This document shows, piece after piece, positions 36,960-48,511 of a stretch of 64,000 nt of DNA. The number at the start of each line of letters is the position of its first letter. The first letter of the stretch is position 1. This stretch comes from Zopfochytrium polystomum. Lineage: Eukaryota > Chytridiomycota > Chytridiomycetes > Chytridiales > Chytridiaceae. Below the pieces are notes generated by a model. That model made no database searches. It was not told the origin of the DNA and worked only from the letters and a program-made list of their open reading frames with translations. Location of the stretch: contig JAIVFJ010000082.1 in NCBI GenBank assembly GCA_025765615.1, forward strand, positions 203,001-267,000, given 5' to 3'. A program made the position numbers and the translations under genes.

Positions 36960-37815
36960 ACCCCAGCCTTCAATAAATGCCATCTCTAAGAGTTGAACTT
37001 CGTACTGTCCCTCCAAGTTTCTTCCCTTCTATTTATAACGGAAACCTGTGTGGGCCTCTCCAAGCCAGCTGTAGCAGGCTTGATAGTGAATCACACGCGG
37101 AACCACTGTAGTGCAAAACGGTTAAGGAGGACCTCTGACCGTCCACAATACACCGCAGGAGCGCAAATGTGAGATAGAGCGCTGGTGACTTTAATTAGAG
37201 TTGACAGAATGGAAGGGGTGAGATCAAGTTGAGTTGTTCCACATTCCTGGATGCCCCAACGGGAGTGTAATTACGAAAGTGAGAGTCCAATAGTTGAACT
37301 TATGCTGTAGTTCCTCTGCTGCTAGACTCTAGTTGGATTCGACCAAAGATCTCATAGAGCTGTTTGGCTCCTTGGTTACAAATGGTTCCATGCACCCTAG
37401 GAGTCCCCCCTCCTGTCTAAACACTCATAATCTTGCAAATGCTTCTTAACCTTTACATTTCCTTCCTTGTTACTTATTTTCATTCTTCCTTTCTTTCATT
37501 TTCTTCAATTAGTTTCTTCCGTTCTGTTGGGGGGAATGGCTTGGGAGGACGGATGGCAAAGGTTGGAAGAGTGCGAAGGAGGAGGAGTTTGTCAAACGGC
37601 TGGGTGTATGTATGTGTGTGTGTTTCGAGCTTTTTTTCTTTTTCTTTATTTTTTTTTTTTTTTTTTTGCTTGCAAGGGTCTGGCAGTTGGGGTTTTTTTT
37701 CTTCTCTTTTCTCCTAGTGCCATTCTCCCTGGAAGCAGCCTCATCAATAACTTAAACCCCCAATTACCTCCAATAAATGTTGGTAGTTCCCCCGCTGCTT
37801 GTCGCTGATTCGACC
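36960..37815. repeat. Further degenerate repeat copies in the AT-rich block
   Basis: Blocks resembling ttgaacttatgctgtagttcc...ctgctgctagactc...gattcgacc at about 37291-37350 recur at about 37780-37815 (tagttcccccgctgcttgtcgctgattcgaccc), and partly at 36989-37015. agctgtttggctccttggttacaaatgg at about 37358-37388 matches 36440-36470. These look like remnants of one or more old elements; no transposase or reverse transcriptase frame survives. Confidence 0.5.
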
Positions 37816-38651
37816 CAAGGAAAAAAAACTCGGACACGGAGATTTCGATATCCTACCATGTCCGCCAGATCCCAGCCTTAGCGCCAGACTCTTTGTTGGA
37901 CGCGTCTACGCGCCGGTACTGCAGCGCATGATATGGACGCACTGCAACTTGATTGTTCACAGACAACAGGGCAAAGCTAGCTCTTTCTTTTTTTTTCTTT
38001 TTTTTTTTTTTTTTTTTTCGCTTCTTCTTCGTTTGGCAAGATTAACACCTTGAGGCCTAAAGTGTGAAGGTAGAGGCTAACCGATGGGCTTGGAGATTTT
38101 GCGCACGGGCTTTATCTTTCAACGGCCTGCGTTTCCCGTTGGCTTTTGGAGCACTTTTTGCCCAAGCCTCCAGCCGTTTGCCCCGCCCGTTTCAGCGTAA
38201 CACAATACACATCTCATGGAGATTAACTGATCAGTCTGATGTGGCAGGGGACTTGCCATTTGAGATTGTCTCCTTTTTTTTTTTTTTTTTTTTTTTTTTC
38301 TTTTCCGACTTGAACAATTTAGAGGCGAGATTCCTTACCGTGGGCGGAAACATTGGGTCGGGACAAATAAGCAAGCGTTTCGAACGGGGGATGTGCACCT
38401 GTGGCAAAGGGAATTTTCAATGTTGGACAATACGTTATTTTGCGCGCAAAGTGATGTTATTGCCTCTGGCACGACATTTTCCACCTCAGCCCAGTACAAA
38501 AAACAGTCACCCTCACCTTGTTTGCAATCTATTCTGCCTCAACAGAAAAAAAAAAAAAAAAAGAAATGGAAAACTGCGACAGGTGCAATCCGCCCCTCCC
38601 CCACTTTCCACCATCCCCCACCCTCCCACAAACACACACATGCGCGCGTCT

Positions 38652-40826
38652 TCAACGCTTCATAAACGACCGCGTCCCCGGCAGCTCCATGACTCGAATC
38701 TTGTTGCCCTTGCGGTGCACGCGGAACACGCGGTCTTCGCAGTACGGCCGGTCGCTCTCTTCCCACACCGCAGGCTCCTTTGCGGCGGCCAACTGGGCCT
38801 GGACCTCCGCCTCGGCGGCCGCGGCCGCGGCCACGGCCGCTTCGTCCACCGCGACGTCGTCCTCCCCCAACTCCTCCTCCTCCTCCTCTTCCTCCTCTTC
38901 GTCATCGTCATCGTCGTCGTCGTCGTCGTCGTCCTCGTCATCATCATCGTCTTCGCCGTCCTCTTCTTCCGAAGTGTCCGACTCATCCAGGTCGTCCTCA
39001 TCATCCAGCTCGTCGGCATCTTCGTCGCCGTCGCTCTCCTCTTCGCCCGTTTCAACCGGGACACCCGCCGTCACTTTCGCCCCCGCCTCCGTCGCTGCCC
39101 CCGCCCCCGCCCCAGCCGCCGCCGCATCTGCACCAGCTTTTCTCGCCTCCGCCCGCTCTCTCCCCTCACGCCTCCGCTGCCGAACAGACTTGTACACTGG
39201 CCTCGGGGTCGCCATCCGCTCGGTCAGCTCTTTTCCGAGCCACTGGAGGAACATCTCGGCAAAGTTGATGCAGACCCCGCGCTCCCACTCGTTTTGCACG
39301 AGGCCGGGGATGTCGACCGTTTTGTACGTTTCAATCTTCTTCACCTGCCCTCCCCCGTCGCGGAACCCGACGATCACGTGTCGTACACCAGCCAGCCAGC
39401 ATTGGAAGTAGGCATGGAGGAGCTTGTACCTTGATGAGTTTGAGGGGGTGGGGTAAGGGGGTTTCCGTTTTGAGACCATAGGTTGTTTAGCTTGTAGTTG
39501 GGGGATGACTCAAGTTGTCTAGCACCAACCGATGAAAGAATTTCTTGTCCAATCTGGTCTCGACAACCTTGTGAGTCTTCAGCTCCGCGTACTTGCTAAC
39601 GCGCGAGTCATCATTTTTAGTTCCTACATTTTGTTTCATGAGAGTGAGTTAAAACTCAATGAGAAGCGTCTTCTTCCAACCCTCCACTCAAGCTTCCTTC
39701 CCAAAAAAAAAAAACGCCCTCACCTTTGCCGTAGAGACAATCAATCTCCGCGGCCAAAATCATGTCAATGTCGCCGATGCCAGTTTCTACCACGCTCCGG
39801 AAAGTTGCATTTGTATTGACGACAGCGTCCCGGCGCGCATTCAGTATCGCATCGCGGCGGGGCCGGCTCTTTTTGGCCTTGCCACCGCCGTTCCCTTCGT
39901 CGGAAGGTCCGGCATTGCCTGCGCTGCCGCTGCCGTTGCCGGTGACATCAGGATTGTCGTCGTCCAGCGCGTCCAGCTCGCTCGGTGACATTGGGATGGT
40001 GCACCACGCCTCAAAACGAAAGCCCCAGAAGCCATACAAACGGTCACGCGGTGTCATACCCACAGCGGCCTCTATCGCCCGTCTAGAGGGTCGATACGAC
40101 AGGAAGATTGTGTTCTGCAGAAAGCGTTTCAAAGTTTTAGAATTGAGGGTCCAACGGCCTACAGGGGTGTTGGTCAAACTCACATCGCGAACGACGGCGA
40201 GCACGTCCCAGTCGTCTTGCGTGTAGGGCGTGCAGAATATTTTGCGCATGAGACCTCGAACTTGTTATTGAGAAAGAGTTGCAGAAGAAATGACGTCAGC
40301 TTGCGTTCCGGCATGAGGTTGAAACGACGTGCACGCGACGCACTCCGGGAAGTCCTTGTACACTCTCTTGTTCTCTCGCGACACGCTCGCGCGCGCGCCA
40401 ACTCAAGTCAAGTAGCCAAATCACTCACGAGCGCAGAATCGAAACTTTGGTTTCGCTGGGGCTTCCGGTGGCGCGGTCTTGTTGGCGCCCTTGGACTTTG
40501 GTCGCTTCTCGCCCTCCTTTTCTTTGGGGCCGGCGGCGGCGGCTGCGGGGGTTTCGCTGCTGCCGCAAGCTTCCTCCTTGGTCTTGGCGCCGCTCTTGCC
40601 GCTGGCAGCATCTGCGGCTGGCACGGCTGCAGGGAACGGGGCATCTTTGGTGGTGGAGGTGGTGGTCGTCTCCTCCCCACGGTACTGCGGCAGGCGGCCC
40701 AGCTCGTGCAAGCAGTGGACAAGGCAGTCGAGCGACTCGATTGGGGATTTCCTGCGGATGTACTTTTGCGGGTAGCCTCTAGACAGGTGGCACTCGGCAA
40801 GGTTGGGCGGGTAGTAGTGGCGCTGT

Positions 40827-40864
<38 letters not shown>

Positions 40865-41160
40865 AGGGAGAGTTGAAAAAAAAAAACCAAAAAAAAAAAT
40901 AAAGAAAAGAAAAAAAAGTAAGAAAGAAAAGGGGAAGAGATGATCACCAGCTCTTGATCACTATTGATGTGGATCTGGCCATCCACGTCCTGCGAGTAGC
41001 ACCCGATCTCGACGGGCGGCTTCAGCTTCGGAGTGGGCCGCCTGAACGCCGCGGGGGCTTTGACAAAGAACTCGGACCGCGGCGTGCGTTGCGGACGGGC
41101 GCTGACCGCACCATTGGGCCTGATGGTGCTCCGCCTCTGGACTGGTTCGTGCGATGTCAT
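38652..41160 (-). CDS. Rai1/DXO-family decapping nuclease, copy 2, with acidic insert
   Basis: A diverged paralogue of the gene at 27676. From the ATG at 41160 (MTSHEPVQRRSTIRPNG), exons give FRRPTPKLKPPVEIGCYSQD, YPQKYIRRKSPIESLDCLVH, LMRKIFCTPYTQDDWDVLAV, the GxxxE motif in FWGFRFEAW, the ExD motif in DIDMILAAEIDC, the ExK motif in KYAELKTHKVVETRLDKKFF, YKLLHAYFQCWLAGVRHVIV, VCINFAEMFLQWLGKEL and the end KGNKIRVMELPGTRSFMKR (stop 38652). All catalytic motifs are present. Two Ala/Lys-rich low-complexity inserts break the core, and an Asp/Glu run of about 60 residues precedes the last segment. An alternative 5' exon at 41537 (MGSRKKRAAARRRKKRNAKA) could splice in phase to the Val-Gln at residues 7-8 of this frame, adding a strong nuclear localisation signal. 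Confidence 0.87.
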
Positions 41161-41713
41161 GCCAATGCGCCAGTGTTTGCGTGTGCGTGTGCGTGTGCGT
41201 CACAGTATGCGCAACACGGCGGTGGGACGTAGGGTGACGAAGAACGCATGGTGGTGGGGAGTGCGTTAGTTGGCGCTGTAGTGCGTGTCGAGGGCGTGGG
41301 AGTGGGTGTTTTCGTCGTTTGCACTATCAAAGCATAATCGCAGTGTTGAGAGTGGAGAGAAAGAAAGAGAGAGAGAGAGAGAGAGGGGGGGGGATAGGGG
41401 CGGGAGGAGGAGAGCAGCAAAGCGCGGCGAGCAAAATAGGCGGCAGCGTACGCACCGGGTTTCCTCCCGCCCTTCTTGGCCTTCGCATTCCTCTTCTTCC
41501 TCCGCCTGGCGGCGGCCCGCTTCTTCCTGCTGCCCATGATGTGTACCGCCCCTTTGCGAATGGGTTTTTGGCCGTGTCACGACAGAAAAGCAAACAGAAA
41601 CTGAGCTGCCAAAAAGCGACCACGCATTTTCCAAAAAAAAAAAAAAAAAAAAAAAAAAAGAAACAAATCCTTTTCTTCCCCCCTCCCCGCACGTCTCCAT
41701 TTTATTATGTTCT

Positions 41714-43008
41714 TCAGAGAAAGGAATATGTGGGGCTTCCCCGGTTGCTGGACGGATCGTGCTTCAAAATTAAGTGCTGAAATCGCTCTGAAGAATCATG
41801 GAAGTAGTAGCCGGCTATCGAGCTGGTGGACTTGACAAAGGCAACTGAGCCGAGGCGCGATTATGTTGAGTTTGTTTGTGTATGCGGGAAAAGGTTAGCA
41901 CAGAAAGAAGCGAGCTCCTTTCTGGGAACGAAATGGGTGGAGAGAAAAGAATAAAAAGAAAAAAACTATTGGCTCTCAACTGTAGTAAAATCCAGCGAAG
42001 GAGGCCCCAGCAATGCTCTTTATCCGGTGGTCTGGCACAAGAAAGTGCTCTTTCCACCGCATAAACACGACGTCATTTGTCTGAAAGTCGTAGAAAAAAT
42101 CATCATCATTGAAATGAGGCTCGTGCTCCGTGAATCCGGGAAATTTCGCCTGCGAGGAGGGAGAAGATGGTGAGCAATGCGAGGTTCTTCCTTTGTTCGT
42201 TCGCAAAAGTGATCACCCTACCCAATGCTCTCGGTCAGTCGATTCATGAGCTCCCCATTTTCTTGTTAGAAAGCTGTGCTTCGGACCAACGATCTCGGCT
42301 TCAAAGTATGTGCAGAGTTCTGGGTAATCCTAAACAGAGCAACAGCAGTATGATTAGCTGCGGCTGGTCCAACGGGCATAACTATAACGAGATTAAGAAT
42401 ATGCCTGTACCTCTTCGAATTTTAGGCAGGTGCGTATCGATAGGTGACTGTATCAGCAAAATCCCCAAACGGCACAGATGAGTTGTCCGAACCTGTCAGC
42501 CCTACAATGCTCAGGTAACCGCACAAGAATGAATTTCGGAGATCGACATGCTGGTTGGTAGGACGGTTGGGTAATGTGCTTGAAAATGAGCGCAAGCAAA
42601 AAACTAGCACAGCAAGAAATAAACAAAAAAAAAATAAGCGCACCTTGAGCTGAACGCTAACCTCATACGACGACCGCTCGCTTTTCTGCTCACCGACAAA
42701 TACGCTGCCGGAAAAGAGGCTGTAGCGCACGCCCGAGGAACGAAAGGTCAGTTCAGACAGTACGGTGGCGTTGGCGATACCACACTCTCCTCCCACACCC
42801 CCCTCCCATCCCTTGAACGTCCCCGTCGTCCGCAAAAAAAGGAATCAAACAAAAAAAGGACGGCTGCTCACCACGGGCAATCGGGATTGAGCTGACGGAA
42901 AAACTTGAGCTTGGAGAGGGACGCCGAATCCTGCTGGTGCTGGTTCTGCATCGTGTTCTGCAGGTGCGAGTTGCGAAAGTTCCGCCCTCGGACAGCCAGC
43001 GACGGCAT
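41714..43008 (-). CDS. GID4/Vid24-type substrate receptor of the GID/CTLH ubiquitin ligase
   Basis: GID4 binds N-terminal proline degrons and feeds them to the GID/CTLH E3 ligase. The ATG at 43008 ([19 protein letters not shown]) starts a short disordered leader ending [13 protein letters not shown]. The beta-barrel follows: [87 protein letters not shown], then across an intron [20 protein letters not shown] and the C-terminus SPTYSFL (stop 41714). These match the human and yeast family order, including the conserved GASFAGFYY strand and terminal YxF. The last intron uses a GTTGAG donor and a ctcag acceptor in matching phase; this yields FYYIAFVK, equivalent to human FYYICFQK. Confidence 0.9.
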
Positions 43009-43777
43009 GATGTGCCTGAATGCCCCTCCTGCTCCGGATCGAGGTGGTTGTGGTTGGCTTGCTGGTTGCTTTGACGCCACTTGCCGATTTCCTAGTCTGA
43101 TCTTTCTTCCTCCCGCGCGTTTAGCGATCCAGAGGAGGTCTCGCTGACAGGGAAAATGGTGCGAGTGGGGCGCGAAGGGGGGGGGAGTGGGAAGAAGGTG
43201 CCTTCCTTCGATCCGATCCGAACCGATCCGCACAGTCGATCGCTAGTTCGCTCGCTCGCTCGCTCGCTCGCTGCTCGTATTCGATACCGGCACCCTGAAC
43301 CACAACAACGTTTTTGGATGGAATTCTCTTTTCTTCGATTCGGTTTTTGCGCTTTCTCTTTTTTGTCTTCCGGCCGTGGCCAAGACGGCAGACAAACCCG
43401 ACTGAACACGACCCCGCCGCTCCTCCTCCTTCGCGAGGCCCGGCCGGGCGGACTTTGGCTTGCAGCTGGTGACTGCTTGACAGGGTAAGTGTCGGCAACT
43501 CTCGCCAGGGCACTCCTGCTAAGCTACTCTTACTGCCCCGCCGCCAGCTCAATTATTTCTCGACATTTGCGAAATGCTCTCTCTCTCTATCACGCACACA
43601 CACACACACACCCTCTCTCTCATTTACAAGGAACGGGATCGGGAAGAGAACGTTTGGGGAGGTCGGACTTGTATCCTGGGAGCGGGTCCGTTTCCGTTTT
43701 GTTCTCTTCCGCGTGTGTTTGTGTGTCTGTGCCCGGGTGTGCGTGCCAGTGTCTGAGTAAGTGCGGGGCGTGTGTTT

Positions 43778-43824
<47 letters not shown>

Positions 43825-44105
43825 TGTTAAAGACGAGTTCGCCCCTCTCGATGCTTCAGGTTGGTCAGGATTAAACCTCGCTGGGCGGCGGCTTTGGCTC
43901 GCGACAGTGGCCAGCCGGGAAACGAGGATTGAGGATTGCCTGTTGATGTTGAATGGTAAGTGAGAAAGTGCAGAAAGAAAGAAAGAAAGAAGCAAACAAA
44001 GAAACAAAGCGAGAGAGAGAGAGAGAGAGAGAAAAAAGAAAAAAAAAAAGAAAAAAAAATAATACAAGAAAACATTTGATAATTCACAGCAGCAGCAAGC
44101 GGCCC
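43009..44105. promoter_or_regulatory. Divergent intergenic region between GID4 and PP5 genes
   Basis: GID4 leaves to the left and PP5 to the right. The stretch carries (TCGC)n at about 43242-43270, (CA)n near 43593-43610 with flanking CT, a long (GT)n at about 43778-43820 and (GAAA)/(GA)n near 43970-44035 immediately before the PP5 start. No gene is supported. Confidence 0.45.
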
Positions 44106-46350
44106 ATGGCGGACCAGAGCCACAGCGACGACGAGACTCTTTCGACTTCGTCAAACGGATCGTCGCCCCTCCCCCTCGAGATAACGGCTGAAGACAAGGC
44201 GAAAGCAGAGGCGGTGCGTAGTGCGCGCGCGCATTCCCCCGCTCCAGATGCCCCGCTGCTCTCCCACCCTCCACCACTCTTCCCTCTGGCTTCCACACAT
44301 CCCCGCCCCGCGCCAACCCCGATCGAACACTCCTGGAGCCGATTGCGAAAACTGGGTGCGGACCCCGCCATGTCAAGGAACACCTCAGTGCTTGCTGAGC
44401 ACCGACCAGCCTTCAATCGTACATGAGGGGGGAGGAGGATATTACTGCGCTCTCATCGTCATCGCGCTCTCCTGTCTTTCGTGTTTTTTTCTTTCTCCCA
44501 CTCCGAACAACAACACCACACGTAAAAAAAAAAAAATAAAGGCCAAGGAGCGGGCAAACAAGCTTTTTGCAGCGAAACAGTACACCGAAGCGATCGATCT
44601 CTACACGGAGGCAATCTCGTACGATCCAAAGAATCCGGCCTACTACTCAAACCGAGCCTTTGGTAAACCAGCGCATCCTCAGCGCTATGGAGCCTCCACT
44701 TATCGCCACTCTTTGTTCAACGACAGCGTACATCAGGAGCGAGTTCTACGGCGCAGCAATCCAAGATGCGGAATCGGCCATCTCCTTGGATCCAAAGTAC
44801 ATCAAAGCCTACTACCGCCGGGCCGTGGGACACATGGCAATGGGGAAGCTGAAAGGTCGGTGCCGATCGACTTCGTGTGCGAATCTCATCACGCTTCTTT
44901 CTGACCGCCCTCGTGGTTTGACTCGCCAGATGCCGTCAAGGACTTCAGGGCCGTCGTCAAAGTCGCTCCGCGGGATGCCGACGCTCGCGTGAAGCTCAGC
45001 GAATGCGAAAAGGAACTGAAGCGAAGGGAGTTTGAAAAGGCCATTTCGTTCGACGAGAAGCAAGTCAAGTCTGTCAAGGAACTTGTCGGTGACTTGGACA
45101 ACATAGTGGTGGAGGCATCGTAAGTTCTCTTCTCCCTTTCCTTTTTGCGGACTTGAAAGAATGGGCCTGATCCCACGAGCACGCTCTGCCCACGACGCAG
45201 ATACGACGGTCCACATCTTGTCAACGGAGTCGTAACGCAAGAGTTTGCGGAAGCTGCATTGAAACATATGGAAGCACAAAAAAAGATTCACAAGAAATAC
45301 GTGTACCAAATTCTATTCGCCATCAAGGACATGTTTGAGAAACTGCCAACAATCGTAGACATTGAGGTTCCCAAGGGCTCGAAGATAACTGTATGCGGCG
45401 ATATCCACGGACAGTATTACGATCTGTTAAACATTTTCAAAATGAACGGATTGCCAAGCCCAACAAACATGTACTTGGTCTGTCGAGATCGTGATTTTAC
45501 TGCGCTCTTCTAAACGATACACTTCTTGCACAGTTTAACGGCGACTTCGTGGACCGCGGCTCCTTCTCCATCGAGTGCATTATGGCGCTATTGACTTTCA
45601 AGCTGCTCTACCCGTCGGCACTGTTTATGTCTCGTGGCAACCACGAAACCGATGACATGAACAAGGTCTACGGCTTTGAGGGGGAAGTCAAGGCAAAATA
45701 CTCTGACGTCACATTCCGTCTCTTTTCGGAAATATTTAACGCATGTCCGCTCGGGAACCTTATTGGTGGAAAGATTCTTGTGATCCACGGAGGCTTGTTT
45801 TCACGGGACGGTGTCACGCTCGACGAGGTAGGGATTCCTTACTCTATCTGTTTGGGACGGAAGTGAGCATTGACAATGTTCCTTTAGATCCGTGCGATAG
45901 ACCGATTCAAGCAGCCCGGCAATGAAGGCTTGATGTGCGAGCTTCTCTGGTCGGACCCACAGAAGCCAGAGGGTCGATCTCGCAGCAAACGCGGTGTTGG
46001 GACACAATTTGGACCCGACGTTACAGAAGCTTTTTGCAAGCTCAACGGCCTGGACTGCATCATTCGGAGCCACGAAGTCTGCCAGGCTGGATACGAAATC
46101 GCTCACAACGGCAAATGTGCGCTGAAGATAATTCTTTTCATCTTTACGGGGCAGTTGCTAACAATGTTCTCGCTTAGGCATTACCATATTTTCAGCGCCG
46201 AATTACTGCGACAGCGTCGGCAACAAGGCTGCTTACATTGAAATTGGGCCAGACCTTGAGCGAAAGTACCACACTTTTACCGCCGTGCCACATCCAAATG
46301 TGAGGGCCATGCATTATGCTGGGAATCTCTTTTCTGGGATGATGATGTAA
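44106..46350 (+). CDS. Serine/threonine protein phosphatase 5 (TPR-PP5)
   Basis: PP5 is an HSP90-associated phosphatase with an autoinhibitory TPR domain. The ATG at 44106 ([16 protein letters not shown]) is followed by three TPRs: [59 protein letters not shown]. Then come a linker with [14 protein letters not shown] and the PPP catalytic core: [19 protein letters not shown] (GDxHG), [16 protein letters not shown] (GDxVDRG), [20 protein letters not shown] (GNHE), [46 protein letters not shown], then [20 protein letters not shown] and the PP5-specific C-terminus [19 protein letters not shown]. At least seven introns interrupt it, and the junctions I checked keep phase. All metal ligands and the catalytic His are present. 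Confidence 0.94.
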
Positions 46351-46475
46351 GATGTGCTTTGGTGGCAAAATCGATGCTTTAAAGGGTTGAAAAATAAGAT
46401 TTATTCGATGGGTTGGGTTGGAAAGTGCACGTTTTGAGCTGACCAGAGCGAGTCTTACATCTAAATTTCGCGGGG

Positions 46476-46887
46476 TCAATGATCCAATCCAACTGTCTCC
46501 CAGGTTACCTGGTCGATTCCATCTGGCCCCTCGAAAATATCCATTCCATCTGCCTCCACGTCGTCTTCGCGATGGTCCTCGACATCCTCTTCGGCGTCTT
46601 GCGAGTTCTGCAAGGGGAGAGTTGGCCCAGCTTCAGTGACCTGCCATGTTTCCCACTTTTCCTTTTGCTCATTGGGGCAAAACGCGACCCAGCACACAAT
46701 CCTTTTTTTTCTCATTTACCCTATCTGCGTCCGCATCGTCCGCGTGGATCCCGGCACCAGCGGCGCCAAGCGGCATGCGAGCGGGCACCGCGAACGCCGC
46801 CTGAGCCTTTGCGGTCACGGCGTCCTCCCTTGCTTCGACGTCGTCGCGAGGCTTGGCCGCCCGCCACCATCGGCGCACGTGCGACAT
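46476..46887 (-). CDS. Small acidic hypothetical protein
   Basis: Two overlapping minus-strand frames look protein-like. One runs from an ATG at 46887 (MSHVRRWWRAAKPRDDVEAR) to about 46710. The second (VCWVAFCPNEQKEKWETWQV, rich in Asp/Glu, ending TWETVGLDH) stops at 46476. A frame change is needed near 46700, where an A-run precedes the second frame; I could not place a normal-length intron there. No family is recognised. Its start would lie 113 bp from the NUXM start, head to head. Confidence 0.3.
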
Positions 46888-46999
46888 CGAACGATGATGC
46901 ATTGACCACCCTTGATTTTTGTGACTTGTCGCGGGACGAACAAGGGAAAAAACGGGGCGAAACCAACAAGAGAAACTCCCAAAAAACCAACACGAAGCG

Positions 47000-48030
47000 A
47001 TGAGGTTCGTCTCCAACATCCCCGACTCGGACCACGTCCCGTACCCCGTCATCGAGGCGAACCCGCACATCAAGACCCTCGTGCGATACTTCCGCCCCTC
47101 GGACTATGCCGTCGCCGGCGGCATCGGCGTCGGATTCCCGCTGCTGTTCATGCTCTGGGGTGAGAGAGAGAGGGAGAAACGAGAACGATGTCGTTGGACC
47201 AGATCTCATGGGCGATGGCGATGGCGATGGCGGGCCTTTTGCTGACCCAAAGGTCGTTTCTTTCTTGATTTGCGCTGTCCCCCTCTTCGCGAATCCCTAA
47301 TTCTTTCGGCCGATGGTTGATTTCCGGATTGCAACTCACCACCACCACCGCCTCCTCTGGATGGATCGCAAAAATCGAAAAAAAAACAACAAAAAAACAC
47401 CTTCGACGATCGGCAACCCACGGACGACCGCAAAACTCGCTTGGCTCGCCCGGTTGTGGGAACATCATCGTTGACACCCCCATTCTTGTTGCCGAACTCG
47501 CGAACCGGCCATCAACCGAAAAAAAAAACCAAAAAAAAAAAAATCAATAACTAGAGCGTCGCGCTCCGAGCATCCACCCTCGTCTGCTCCCGCGCGTGGT
47601 TGCCACCCAGGTTCCGTTTTTCCTCGCCACCGGTCTGATCTGGGCCGGCCGCCGCAGCTACGGTAAGCGCTTGAATTTAATGCTTTTTTCCCATTTTTGG
47701 GGGCTACTCTTCAGACGCAAGTTGCCTGTGGACTATCATTTAACCCTCCCCCCTCCCTGCGTGCTAACCACACCCACACACCCATATACAACAACATTAA
47801 CAACAACAACGAATTTCAACTCATGCGATGCTATGCGGCGCGGTCTGGCCGGATGTGTACGCGGGGGCGCACACCGAATTTCAGAGCGGTTCTGGGGTTG
47901 GAGGGAGAATTCGAGGGAGGTTGCCCGCTGGGAGGCGGAACGCGAGGAAAGGGAGGCCGAGCTGGCGAAAAGGCCAGGACCGTGGCACACCGTCGACTGG
48001 GTGAGTTTATTGATTCGGCTGTTTATGAAA
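47000..48030 (+). CDS. Mitochondrial complex I subunit NUXM (21-kDa type)
   Basis: NUXM is a small accessory membrane-arm subunit of NADH:ubiquinone oxidoreductase in fungi. Exon 1 from the ATG at 47000 (MRFVSNIPDSDHVPYPVIEA) includes NPHIKTLVRYFRPSDYAVAG, the family signature, and a first membrane helix. A long intron (about 390 nt) ends at taactag; the phase-1 join makes LWERRAPSIHPRLLPRVVAT, then the second helix VPFFLATGLIWAGRRSYE. After another intron comes RFWGWRENSREVARWEAERE, matching the conserved RFWGWxENxREV block. The C-terminal end is unclear. After PGPWHTVDW a donor (gtgagt) could splice to a ttgcag acceptor that gives an immediate stop at 48142, or the frame reads on to about 48144. 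No mitochondrial presequence is obvious, as is normal for this subunit. Confidence 0.82.
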
Positions 48031-48144
48031 CCGGGGGGGGTTTCACTTTCGTGGTTTGTGCAGAGGGTTTTCGGATTCATTTGGCTCAACCGTTTCCTTT
48101 CCGTTAATCCCTCGTCCATCTATAATTTTTGCATATTGCAGTAA

Positions 48145-48511
48145 ATGCGCGAACTCATTTCTTTGCCACTATTCATGAGAAGAGGAGCGAGAACAACACG
48201 CATTGCTACTATATTCTGTTCTTTGTTTTTACTTTTTTTATAGCTTCTCTCGACATTCACTGGTCGTTGGGCCGTCCCTTGACGGTCGAACCTCTGTTAT
48301 CGCGGGAATGGGCCAATCTCTCCTGCAGGGCTCGCTTACGTAGTTTGAGCCCGCCAACGAGGCCGCCACAAGCCTAAAAAGAAGAGAAAAAAAAAAAAAA
48401 AAAAATTAAAAAATTAAAAATAAGAAAAGAATAAGAATACATTAGCACAAAGCGACCACCACTCACCCCACTTCCGAAAGGCCGCCAGCGAGTCAAAGTA
48501 AGCCGAAGGCG
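48145..48511. other. Intergenic between NUXM and SCAP
   Basis: About 370 bp with an A-run at 48382-48405 and A/T-rich sequence up to the SCAP start. It may contain the NUXM 3' exon or UTR. No independent gene is visible. Confidence 0.4.

Noticed and set aside
34260..38650. Search for transposase or reverse-transcriptase genes in the AT-rich block
   Set aside because: Only frames shorter than about 110 residues exist and none shows DDE, RVT or integrase motifs, so no autonomous element is claimed.
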